Source: Phycisphaerae bacterium (GTDB lineage: Bacteria; Planctomycetota; Phycisphaerae; JAAYCJ01). Taken from it: 34,568 nt of DNA. Below, piece by piece: positions 19,682 to 26,510 of the stretch (positions are counted from its first letter, which is position 1; each line of letters begins with the position of its first letter). The stretch spans positions 1-34,568 of the forward strand of contig JAAYCJ010000248.1 in NCBI GenBank assembly GCA_012729815.1, in the 5' to 3' direction. The notes under the pieces are model-generated. The model saw only the letters and a list, made by a program, of their open reading frames with translations, was not told the DNA's origin and made no database searches. A program made the position numbers and the translations under genes.

Positions 19682-20932
19682 ATGATCGAAATGCTCCGGG
19701 AGTACCTCGTCTCGCTCGGCCTGGCCGACCGCCTGGCCCTGCTGGTCGTCCGGTCCGTCGCCGTCCTGGCGATCGCCGTGATCGCCCTGGCCGCCAACTG
19801 GATCGCCAGGCGGTTCCTGCTGCGGGTCATCGGCCGGTTCATCGCCGCCACCCGCGCCCGCTGGGACGACGTGCTCGTGCGGCGCCGCGTCTTCGACCGC
19901 CTTGCGCACCTGGCCCCCGCGGTCATCGTCCACGTCCTGACGCCCGTCCTGCTGCCCGGCCTCCGCGAGGAAACGCAGTCGCTGATCCAGCGGGTGGTGC
20001 TCGCCTACGTGGCCGTCATCGTCATCCTCATCCTCGACGCCCTCATCGACGTCATCCACGACGTCTACCAGAGCCTCCAGATTGCCCGCGAAAAGCCGAT
20101 CAAGAGCTACCTCCAGGTCGCCAACATCGCGCTCTACTTCCTCGGCCTCGTGTTCGTGGTCGCCATCCTGATGCAGCAGTCGCCCTGGAAGTTCCTCACC
20201 GGCCTCGGCGCCCTGACCGCCGTGCTCCTGCTCGTCTTCAAGGACGCCATCCTCGGCTTTGTCGCCAGCATTCAGATCGCCGCCAACCAGATGGTCCGCC
20301 GCGGCGACTGGATCGCCATGGAAAAATACGGAGCCGACGGCGACGTGATCGACATCTCGCTGACCACCGTCAAGGTCCAGAACTGGGACAAGACCGTCAC
20401 CACCATCCCGACCTACGCCCTCATCTCCGACTCCTTCAAGAACTGGCGCGGCATGGCCGAGTCCGGCGGACGCCGGATCAAACGCGCCATCTGCATCGAC
20501 ATGACCAGCGTCCGCTTCTGCACGCCGGAGATGCTCGCCAAGTTCTCACGCATCCACCGTCTGACCGACTACATCGAACGAAAGCGAACCGAGATCGCCG
20601 AGTACAACGCCCAGCACAACGTCGATCCGTCCGTCGCCGTCAACGGCCGGCGGATGACCAACCTGGGCACCTTCCGCGCCTACGTCGAAAACTACCTGCG
20701 CCACCACCCGCGAATCCACAAGAACATGACCTTCATGGTTCGCCAGCTCGATCCGACCCCTTGCGGATTGCCCATCGAAATCTACGCGTTCTCCAACGAC
20801 CAGGCGTGGGTCAGCTATGAGAGCATCCAAGCCGACATCTTCGACCACGTCCTCGCCGTGGTCCCCGAGTTCGACCTGCGGGTCTTTCAGTACCCCTCCG
20901 GCGCTGACATCCAGGCCCTCCTGGCCCGGTAG
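19682..20932 (+). CDS. ybdG: Mechanosensitive ion channel, MscS family (YbdG/MscM-like)
   Basis: Protein of 416 aa, almost the length of E. coli YbdG. The N-terminal half has four or five hydrophobic segments (from about residue 10 to 195). Then comes the pore-lining helix and Lsm-type beta domain: GLGALTAVLLLVFKDAILGFVASIQIAAN, followed by RRGDWIAMEKYGADGDVIDISLTTVKVQNWDKTVTTIPTYAL and FKNWRGMAESGGRRIKR, which are the strongest YbdG-type signatures. Such channels open under membrane tension during hypo-osmotic shock and release solutes. The ATG at 19682 is preceded by AGGAG with nine-base spacing, so the longer open frame from 19565 is not used. It is a stand-alone gene whose start is 250 bp from the divergent kinase gene. 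Confidence 0.93.
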   Translation: MIEMLREYLVSLGLADRLALLVVRSVAVLAIAVIALAANWIARRFLLRVIGRFIAATRARWDDVLVRRRVFDRLAHLAPAVIVHVLTPVLLPGLREETQSLIQRVVLAYVAVIVILILDALIDVIHDVYQSLQIAREKPIKSYLQVANIALYFLGLVFVVAILMQQSPWKFLTGLGALTAVLLLVFKDAILGFVASIQIAANQMVRRGDWIAMEKYGADGDVIDISLTTVKVQNWDKTVTTIPTYALISDSFKNWRGMAESGGRRIKRAICIDMTSVRFCTPEMLAKFSRIHRLTDYIERKRTEIAEYNAQHNVDPSVAVNGRRMTNLGTFRAYVENYLRHHPRIHKNMTFMVRQLDPTPCGLPIEIYAFSNDQAWVSYESIQADIFDHVLAVVPEFDLRVFQYPSGADIQALLAR

Positions 20933-20989
20933 AGTCTGCGCCGCACGCCTTCTCCGCGCCCGCGCCACACGGCGCAGGTCCGCCGTCCG

Positions 20990-21727
20990 CTACGCCGTCA
21001 CGCCCTTGGGCGGCTCCACCTTCCCCCGCCGCTGCAGCAGGAACAGCCCCAGCCAGCACAGCGTCGCCCACACCAGCCCCGCCGACCATCCCGCCAGCAC
21101 GTCCGTCGGATAGTGCACGCCCAGGTACACCCGGCTCAGGCCCACCAAACCCGTCGTCACCAGGGCCGCCGCCAGGAAGTACAGTTTGTACCGCCACGGC
21201 GTCACCATCCGCGCCAGCAGCGCGCCCAGCGTCAGGTACACCACCGCCGACAGCATCGAATGCCCGCTCGGAAAACTCGCCGTCCGCACGTACGAGAGGT
21301 GCGGCACCACCTCCGGCCGTGGACGATCGAACAGACTCTTGAGGAACAGGCTCAGCACCACGCCTCCCACCACCGCGACCAGCACGAACCCCACCGCCCA
21401 GTGCTGCCGTCGAAGCAGAAGATACCCGCACACGCCCGCCGTCATCAGCCCCAGCACCGCCATGCCTCCCAAACCCGTGATGTCGCGCGCCATCTCCTCC
21501 AGCCACCGCGGACCGATCGGGTCGGACAAGTCGTCCGCATTCCGCATCGCCAGCACGATCCGCTCATCCATCGCCTGCGTATCTCCCTCGATCACCTCGC
21601 CCGTCACTTCCAGAAACGCCCACGCCCCCGCAACCACCACCAGCACCGCCACCAGCGCCAGCACCTCGCCACGCTCGCCGCAGCACCACCGCCACACCTC
21701 CACCAGCCGACCGCGAACCGTCGCCAT
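20990..21727 (-). CDS. PAP2 family membrane phosphatase
   Basis: Protein of 245 aa with about six hydrophobic helices. The three PAP2 (type 2 phosphatidic acid phosphatase) motifs are complete: KSLFDRPRP, PSGH in SFPSGHSML, and SRVYLGVHYPTD. The active site lies on the outer face of the membrane. Likely substrates are undecaprenyl pyrophosphate, phosphatidate or related lipid phosphates, but these are not resolved by sequence. The ATG at 21727 with AGGAGG just upstream is chosen; upstream codons to 21877 would add a Cys-rich non-family extension that also contains a long hairpin. It is convergent with ybdG, and lies downstream of the low-complexity secreted protein genes on the same strand. 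Confidence 0.93.
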   Translation of the reverse strand: MATVRGRLVEVWRWCCGERGEVLALVAVLVVVAGAWAFLEVTGEVIEGDTQAMDERIVLAMRNADDLSDPIGPRWLEEMARDITGLGGMAVLGLMTAGVCGYLLLRRQHWAVGFVLVAVVGGVVLSLFLKSLFDRPRPEVVPHLSYVRTASFPSGHSMLSAVVYLTLGALLARMVTPWRYKLYFLAAALVTTGLVGLSRVYLGVHYPTDVLAGWSAGLVWATLCWLGLFLLQRRGKVEPPKGVTA

Positions 21728-21770
21728 CCCAACGCCTCCTGACTTCCGTCGAATCAGACTGCATGGCAAG

Positions 21771-21807
21771 CGGGTACGGCATGGTTCGCCCGACCACGCC
21801 GTACCCG
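21771..21807. repeat. Long inverted repeat (hairpin) between two minus-strand genes
   Basis: CGGGTACGGC (21771-21780) and GCCGTACCCG (21798-21807) are perfectly complementary. One A/C mismatch inside, TGGT/ACCA extend the stem to 14 pairs around a seven-base loop. It has no T-tract on either strand, so it is not a classic terminator. Confidence 0.7.
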
Positions 21808-21847
21808 ATCGTCGACAACAATCGGAGTAATTCCACTTCGGGCAGGG

Positions 21848-21882
21848 CGGGCAATCCTCGCCGAAGGCGAGGTTCACCCGCC
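21848..21882. repeat. Second inverted repeat between the secreted-protein and PAP2 genes
   Basis: CCTCGCC (21857-21863) and GGCGAGG (21867-21873) form a 7-bp stem with a GAA loop, enclosed by GCGGG (21848-21852) and CCCGC (21878-21882). It lies 14 bases after the stop of the secreted Asp/Tyr-rich protein on the minus strand and could be a rho-dependent or processing hairpin. Confidence 0.6.
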
Positions 21883-21895
21883 ACGCTTTGGCAAC

Positions 21896-22282
21896 CTACC
21901 AACCGTAGTAGTACCCGCCGTTGTCGTAGTCCGAGTCCCGGTCGTACCACCCGTCATCGTAATCGTACTCATAGTCGTAGTCGTACCGCTCCTCGTCATA
22001 CCAATTGTCGTCGTCATAGTAGTCGTAGCCGTCCCAGTCCCAATCGTACCATTCGTCCTCGTAGTCGTACTCGCCCCACTCGTAGTCATCGTCGTAATCG
22101 TAGTCGCCCCAGTCGTTCTCGTAGTCGATCCCGTCGTCCCCGTCGAACCAGTCGCTCGGATCGTACCATTCCTCCTCATGCACGCCCTCGCCCGGTTCGT
22201 ATTCCAGATCCTGCGCCATCGCCCACGGCGTTGCCAGCAGGAATCCCGCCGTCATCAGCGCCGTCGTCCATCGCATCAACAT
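21896..22282 (-). CDS. Secreted Asp/Tyr/Glu/Trp-rich low-complexity protein
   Basis: A 128-aa protein beginning with a standard signal peptide (MLMRWTTALMTAGFLLATPWAMAQ, cleavage expected after residue 24 or close by). The 104-residue mature part is extreme: by my count 32 Asp, 23 Tyr, 14 Glu and 10 Trp, together 76 percent, with only two Arg, no Lys and no Cys. Dipeptides DY and YD alternate along most of it, and the end is rich in Gly and Tyr (GGYYYGW). I know no domain like this. It should be strongly acidic and disordered outside the cytoplasm, possibly binding Ca or other cations. The ATG at 22282 follows an AAGGGGG ribosome site. It lies downstream of a low-complexity lipoprotein gene on the same strand. 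A low-complexity artefact is unlikely given the signal peptide and ribosome site. Confidence 0.8.
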   Translation of the reverse strand: MLMRWTTALMTAGFLLATPWAMAQDLEYEPGEGVHEEEWYDPSDWFDGDDGIDYENDWGDYDYDDDYEWGEYDYEDEWYDWDWDGYDYYDDDNWYDEERYDYDYEYDYDDGWYDRDSDYDNGGYYYGW

Positions 22283-22390
22283 CGTCAACCCCCTTTGGCG
22301 TCGTTCACGCCACAGAAGTACCGTTGGCGCCGTCGGTCCGCTCCGACGGCGTTTTGTCCGGCGGCTCGCGAGGCCCAACCTGCCTGACCG

Positions 22391-22738
22391 CTACTGCCCT
22401 TGCTCCGGCAGGTCCTGCGGCGGCTGAACCGGGGTTTCGTCGTCCTGCGGCTGGACCTGACGCTCCAGGCGGTCCAGGCGGTCCTGTTGCTGGTCCTGTG
22501 GCGGCTGAACCGGGGTTTCGTCGTCTTGCGGCTGGACCTGACGCTCCTGACGCTCCAGGCGGTCCTGCGGCGGCTGAACCTGGTACGTCTGACGCTGCTT
22601 GGCGTCGCCGTTGGTGACATCGCCGTTCCCATTGGTCGGCGTCTCGCTTCGCTCGCAGCCGGCGACGACCATCACCAGGCCCACCAGCGCGGCGACCGTC
22701 CATGTCAACCGGCGAAGACCATTCTTTCTGGCTTTCAT
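22391..22738 (-). CDS. Lipoprotein with tandem Gln/Pro/Asp-rich repeat
   Basis: A 115-aa protein with a clear lipoprotein signal: basic MKARKNGLRR, a hydrophobic helix, and the lipobox VAGC with Cys28. The ATG at 22738 has GGGGAGG upstream; the frame is open to 22798 but without such a site. The mature part is hydrophilic and low in complexity, with a linker rich in Asn, Gly and Thr and then a repeat: ERQVQPQDDETPVQPPQD occurs at residues 65-82 and again, identical, at 92-109. A partial third copy precedes them (about 52-64). The repeat is rich in Gln, Asp, Arg and Pro and is probably extended. No family is recognised. It lies 108 bp upstream of the Asp/Tyr-rich secreted protein gene on the same strand. 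Confidence 0.78.
   Translation of the reverse strand: MKARKNGLRRLTWTVAALVGLVMVVAGCERSETPTNGNGDVTNGDAKQRQTYQVQPPQDRLERQERQVQPQDDETPVQPPQDQQQDRLDRLERQVQPQDDETPVQPPQDLPEQGQ
22411..22547. repeat. In-frame 81-bp tandem duplication inside the lipoprotein gene
   Basis: Bases 22411-22466 recur at 22492-22547 with an 81-bp offset (27 codons) and only two mismatches that I can see (22418 and 22445, C versus T in the second copy). The high identity points to a recent slippage or duplication. Confidence 0.85.
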
Positions 22739-22825
22739 CGTCTTGTCCTCCCCAATGAAAAGTGAATTGCCATTGGCGCGTTTCCCTCGAATGCTCACCC
22801 CCGTGGTAGAGCGCTCACTGTCGCT

Positions 22826-22854
22826 AGATTACAACCAATCAACCCTAATTGCAA
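22826..22854 (-). promoter_or_regulatory. Possible promoter upstream of the lipoprotein gene
   Basis: On the minus strand TTGCAA (22854-22849) is followed after 15 bp by TGTAAT or after 17 bp by TAATCT. The region is AT-rich relative to its surroundings. The choice of -10 is uncertain. Confidence 0.35.
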
Positions 22855-22996
22855 GCCATCACGGTGTTTGCCGCACACCCGATTGGCCTCCAAACGGTTG
22901 TGGCTGTGGCCGTCGCCCCAATCGCACTTTTTCGTGGCATGGGTTTTCCCCAACCGCTAATCTGATCTCCGTAACGTGCGCCCAAGGAACCGCCCG

Positions 22997-24244
22997 ATGA
23001 TCCTCAAAGCCCACTGCGTCCTGTCCGGCGGCCGGTTCGAACCGGTAACACCGGGCTTGCTCCGCATCCAGGAGGATCGAATCGCCCAGCTCGGCTCCGA
23101 TCTCTCCGTCGAAGGCGAAGCGACGCTTGACTTTGCGGGCCTGGCTCCCGCTGGTTTCCGCGCCGTCATCGCCCCCGCCTTCATCGACGCCCACTGCCAT
23201 CTCGAACTCTCATTGCTCGCCCGCCGCATCCGCTATCCCGGCTCCTTCGTCGGCTGGATCGGAAAGCTCGTCCTGCGAAAGCCCAAGCGGCTCGGCACCC
23301 AGCTTCGTGCCGTTACGCACGGCGTCCGCCAGCATCTTGCCGCGGGCACCGCCACCGTCGCCGATATCTCCGCCAACGGCCGGTCGTGGCAGGCCCTGAT
23401 CGACCTGCCCATCCGCAAGATCGCCTTCGCCGAGACCCTCGGTCGCGGTCCCAGGGCTCGCACCGCCCTCGCCGAACTGCCCGAAAAGATCCACGCCATG
23501 CCGCCGGATGGCGGGCTCTTTCTGCGCGGCGTCAGCCCGCACGCGCCCTATTCCACCGATCCGCAGCTCTACCGCCTCGCCCTTGAGCTTGCCCGAATGG
23601 AGAACCTTCGCCTGACCTCCCATCTGGCGGAAGATCCTTCCGAATTGCGATTCCTCGATTCGGCCTCCGGCCCCTGGATCACGATCCTCAAAGCCGTCGG
23701 CGCGTGGGACAAGGCCATTCGGCCCACCGGTCAGACGCCGATCCAGTGGGCAGCCGATCTGGGACTGCTCGATTTCCCCGCTCTCCTCGCCCACGTCAAC
23801 TACGCCACCGATGCCGATCTGCAACGTCTCGCCGCCGGCTGCGCGTCCGTTGCCTACTGCCCGCTTGCCCACCGCTACTTCAACCACCCGCCGCACCGCT
23901 ATCGCGATATGCTCGAAGCCGGCATCAACGTCGCCCTCGGCACCGACTCCGCCGCCGCCGGTTCGCCCCTCTCGATCCTCGCCCAGGCCCAGGCTGTCCA
24001 CCAGCTCGGCGGCTTGCCTCCCTCAGCCGTCCTGGCGATGGCTACCATCCGCGCCGCACGAGCTCTGCAGCTCGACCACGTCGTCGGCTCCATCGATCCC
24101 GGCAAATCCGCCGACCTCGCCGTGCTCGCCGTCAACGACAACCCGGACCCCCTGGCCGCCATCCTCGATCCAACCGCCCGCGTTCTGGCCACCTTCGTCG
24201 CCGGCCATCTCGTCCACCGCTCACCCGACGTCGCCGCCCCTTGA
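22997..24244 (+). CDS. Amidohydrolase, possible aminodeoxyfutalosine deaminase
   Basis: Protein of 415 aa of the metal-dependent amidohydrolase superfamily (ATZ/TRZ, SAH/MTA deaminase branch). Visible active-site residues are His66 and His68 (DAHCHLE), His182 in SPHAPYS, His209 and Glu212 (SHLAEDPSE), His266 (LLAHVNYATD) and Asp317 (LGTDSAAAGSPLS). The C-terminal IDPGKSADLAVL closes the beta-sandwich, as in this group. This set is what purine-nucleoside deaminases of the family use. Because mqnA and mqnC are 7 kb away, it may deaminate 6-aminodeoxyfutalosine to futalosine, a step known to be done by enzymes of this branch in some bacteria. SAH/MTA deaminase or guanine deaminase are the alternatives. 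The ATG at 22997 has AAGGAA upstream; a GTG at 22976 is possible. Confidence 0.82.
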   Translation: MILKAHCVLSGGRFEPVTPGLLRIQEDRIAQLGSDLSVEGEATLDFAGLAPAGFRAVIAPAFIDAHCHLELSLLARRIRYPGSFVGWIGKLVLRKPKRLGTQLRAVTHGVRQHLAAGTATVADISANGRSWQALIDLPIRKIAFAETLGRGPRARTALAELPEKIHAMPPDGGLFLRGVSPHAPYSTDPQLYRLALELARMENLRLTSHLAEDPSELRFLDSASGPWITILKAVGAWDKAIRPTGQTPIQWAADLGLLDFPALLAHVNYATDADLQRLAAGCASVAYCPLAHRYFNHPPHRYRDMLEAGINVALGTDSAAAGSPLSILAQAQAVHQLGGLPPSAVLAMATIRAARALQLDHVVGSIDPGKSADLAVLAVNDNPDPLAAILDPTARVLATFVAGHLVHRSPDVAAP

Positions 24245-24323
24245 ACCGAATCGCCGCAAATGGTACAGTGAACCTCTACGCCGCATATGGTTTGCACAAG
24301 CCTCTCCACAGGAGCCAACGATC

Positions 24324-25382
24324 ATGGCCAAGCAGGTACACGTCGGGTTCATCGGGGCCGGCAACATCGCCCGCGCCCACGCCCACGGCATCCTCGCCGC
24401 CGGCGGCAAAATCCTCGGAGCCGTCGATCAGGATCTGCCGCGGGCCCGCGATTTCGCCCACCAGTTCTCCGCCGACTTCGCCGCCAACAACCCCGCCAAG
24501 CTCCTGAAATTGGACCGCCTCGACGCCGTCCTGGTCTGCTCGCCCAACGCCTTTCACGCCCCACACGCCATTGCCGCCCTCCAGGCCGGAAAGCACGTCT
24601 TCTGCGAAAAACCGATGGCCGTCTCCGCCCCGCTCTGCCAACAGATGATCCAGACCGCCAGACGGGCCCGGCGACTCCTCACCATCGGCTACTGCCGGCG
24701 GTTCATGCCGGGCAACGAACTGATCAAGTCCAAAATCGAAACCGGCGAACTCGGCAACGTCTACTACGCCGAGTCCCGCTGGTTCCGCCGACGCGGCGCC
24801 CCCGGCCTCGGCGGCTGGTTCACCACCAAAAAACTCTCCGGCGGAGGCCCGCTGATCGACCTGGGCTGCCACATGCTCGACCTGGTCCTCTGGTTCCTCG
24901 GCCATCCGCGGGCGGTCCGCGTCTCAGCCGTCAGCGGCTGCCACCTGGCCAACCGCCAGGATTACTGCGCCATGAGCATGTGGGCGCCGCCCAAACTCAC
25001 CGCCAAACCCTGCTGCGACGTCGAAGACTACGCCTCCGCCATCGTCCGTTTCGCCAACGGCACAAACCTGCTCCTGCAGACCTCGTGGGCCATCAACATG
25101 CCCGACTCCGAACGCATCGAGACCTGGCTCGCCGGCGACAAAGCCGGCTGCGTCTCCGGCAATAAGATCGAGTTCGTCGGACAGGACGGCGGCGGACTGA
25201 CCAACACCGTCTATCAGGTGCCCGAACACCGATGCTTCGAACACCAGATGTTCCATTTCCTCGACTGCGTCGGCAACGGCGCCAAACCCCGCGTCAAAGC
25301 CGAGGAGGCCCTCATGGTCCAGAAAATCCTCGACGCCGTCTACCAGAGCAGCAGGCTCAAACGCGAAATCGTCATCAGGTAA
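24324..25382 (+). CDS. Gfo/Idh/MocA family oxidoreductase
   Basis: Protein of 352 aa. The N-terminal Rossmann domain starts with VGFIGAGNIARAHAHGI (GxGxxA at residues 11-16). The family EKP motif is at 95-97 (CEKPMAV), with the lysine near the nicotinamide. The C-terminal alpha/beta domain holds LIDLGCHMLDLVLWFLG, where the Asp and His fit the usual catalytic pair. Such enzymes oxidise sugars, inositols or their derivatives with NAD(P). A substrate cannot be assigned. The ATG at 24324 follows AGGAG. It lies 79 bp after the amidohydrolase gene and about 156 bp before a small exported peptide gene on the same strand. No signal (Tat) peptide is present, so it is cytoplasmic. Confidence 0.93.
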   Translation: MAKQVHVGFIGAGNIARAHAHGILAAGGKILGAVDQDLPRARDFAHQFSADFAANNPAKLLKLDRLDAVLVCSPNAFHAPHAIAALQAGKHVFCEKPMAVSAPLCQQMIQTARRARRLLTIGYCRRFMPGNELIKSKIETGELGNVYYAESRWFRRRGAPGLGGWFTTKKLSGGGPLIDLGCHMLDLVLWFLGHPRAVRVSAVSGCHLANRQDYCAMSMWAPPKLTAKPCCDVEDYASAIVRFANGTNLLLQTSWAINMPDSERIETWLAGDKAGCVSGNKIEFVGQDGGGLTNTVYQVPEHRCFEHQMFHFLDCVGNGAKPRVKAEEALMVQKILDAVYQSSRLKREIVIR

Positions 25383-25538
25383 CCACCGGACTCGCCGAAA
25401 ACCCTGTGGCATTCCAGACGCCAAGCCGGTATAAATAACCCGTTGTCTCCAACGGCTCTTGGCGACAGCGGAAACCAGGCCGGGCCCCGCCCACCGTAAC
25501 GCAGGGCGGGCGCCGCCCACCAATTTAAGGAGTGTCTG

Positions 25539-25724
25539 ATGAGAAGCCTTCTCGCCCGAACCGCCCGTCTGCTGGCCCTCGCCATGCCCCTGCTCTGTGT
25601 CGGCTGCGATCAGGAAATCAAAATGCTGGTAATCGACCAGTTCGTCGGTTTCGCCAGCGCCATCGCCGCCGCCGCCACCACCAGCGTCATTCAGAGCCTC
25701 TTCGGAAGCAGCGTCGCGGTATAG
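25539..25724 (+). CDS. Small exported peptide, probable lipoprotein
   Basis: A 61-aa protein with a strong ribosome site (AAGGAG) and a basic, hydrophobic N-terminus, MRSLLARTARLLALAMPLLC, followed by VGC (Cys23), a near-lipobox whose -3 position is Cys rather than Leu. The mature 39 residues begin CDQEIK and are largely small and hydrophobic (FASAIAAAATTSVIQSLF), perhaps an amphipathic helix. I recognise no family. Its own strong terminator follows 39 bases later, which supports that it is a real, separately expressed gene. A TATAAA at 25430-25435 about 100 bases upstream might be its -10. Confidence 0.7.
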   Translation: MRSLLARTARLLALAMPLLCVGCDQEIKMLVIDQFVGFASAIAAAATTSVIQSLFGSSVAV

Positions 25725-25762
25725 CTCACCGCACGCCATCACTCCAACTGACAATTCACCAG

Positions 25763-25795
25763 GCCTGACCCGCCTCGCGCGGGCTCAGGCTTTTT
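25763..25795 (+). terminator. Rho-independent terminator
   Basis: GCCTGACCCGC and GCGGG-C-TCAGGC form an 11-bp GC-rich stem with one bulged C and a short loop, followed directly by TTTTT on the plus strand. It ends the small exported peptide transcript. Confidence 0.88.
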
Positions 25796-25842
25796 CTATG
25801 CCCTGCCCCCGCCGCTGCGGGTGAAACCGCCACGCCTTCCCC

Positions 25843-26496
25843 TCACTCCCGTCCCACCACTTTGCGGTCCTCCAGCTTCTTCTCCTCTTCGGTAAGCTGG
25901 CCCTGGTAAAGCACGCCCACAAACGTCAGGCCCAACACCACCGCCGCCACCGCCAACGGGTTCTGCCCCGCCCACCAGTCCGCGTCCCACTCCCGGATCT
26001 GCCACTGGTCCAACAGCGCCAGTCCGGCCAAAACGATCATCAGCGACCCCTGCAACGCGGTAAACGCGATCACCGCCGGCTTGAACAGGTACCATCCGGC
26101 GATCGCCAGGGCCACGAAACCCACCACCGCCGCCACCGGCAGGTACTCCGGACGGTTCCAGATCAGAGGCCACAGGTACACCAGCAGAACCGCCCCGACC
26201 ACGCCGGTCAGAAACGACGCCGCCACCTTCAGCATCGGCCACGCCACCGCGGCCAGAAAAACCGCCACCACCGCCATCCCAAGGTGCGGACGGTCGAACA
26301 TCAACCCGATCTGCCACCCCGCGTACGCCCCGATCGCCGCGGCGTTCAAAATCACCACCAGCAGGAAAATCACCCGCCCGTACAACAGCAGCAGCAATCC
26401 CACTCCCACCAGCAAAAAACACAACGCCGGCGGAAACGTTCGGAAAAGATCGATCCAGTAGGGGATGCGAAACGTGGTCTCTATCCACTCCGTCAT
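25843..26496 (-). CDS. Multi-pass membrane protein (second of a paralogous pair)
   Basis: A 217-aa protein with about six to seven hydrophobic helices and a charged cytoplasmic tail (LTEEEKKLEDRKVVGRE). The pattern VGLLLLLYGRVIFLLVVILNAAAIGAYAGWQIG, then a GMAVVAVFLAAVAWPMLKVA block, resembles TMEM198/DUF4203-type membrane proteins, in which small-residue-rich helices follow a Gly-Arg turn. The identification is by eye. It begins 14 bp after the stop of the larger neighbour at 26511 on the same strand and shares its helix pattern, so they are likely co-transcribed paralogues. Function unknown. Confidence 0.72.
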   Translation of the reverse strand: MTEWIETTFRIPYWIDLFRTFPPALCFLLVGVGLLLLLYGRVIFLLVVILNAAAIGAYAGWQIGLMFDRPHLGMAVVAVFLAAVAWPMLKVAASFLTGVVGAVLLVYLWPLIWNRPEYLPVAAVVGFVALAIAGWYLFKPAVIAFTALQGSLMIVLAGLALLDQWQIREWDADWWAGQNPLAVAAVVLGLTFVGVLYQGQLTEEEKKLEDRKVVGRE

Positions 26497-26510
26497 CGAC
26501 GCCAGCCTTT

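Noticed and set aside
20933-20989. Inverted repeat TGCGCCG / CGGCGCA between the converging ybdG and PAP2 genes
   Set aside because: The loop is 26 bases and no T-tract follows on either strand, so I do not call it a terminator.
23032-23045. Perfect palindrome CCGGTTCGAACCGG, with GGTTCGA like a tRNA T-loop
   Set aside because: It lies within the amidohydrolase coding region and no acceptor or anticodon stem can be built around it, so it is not a tRNA.
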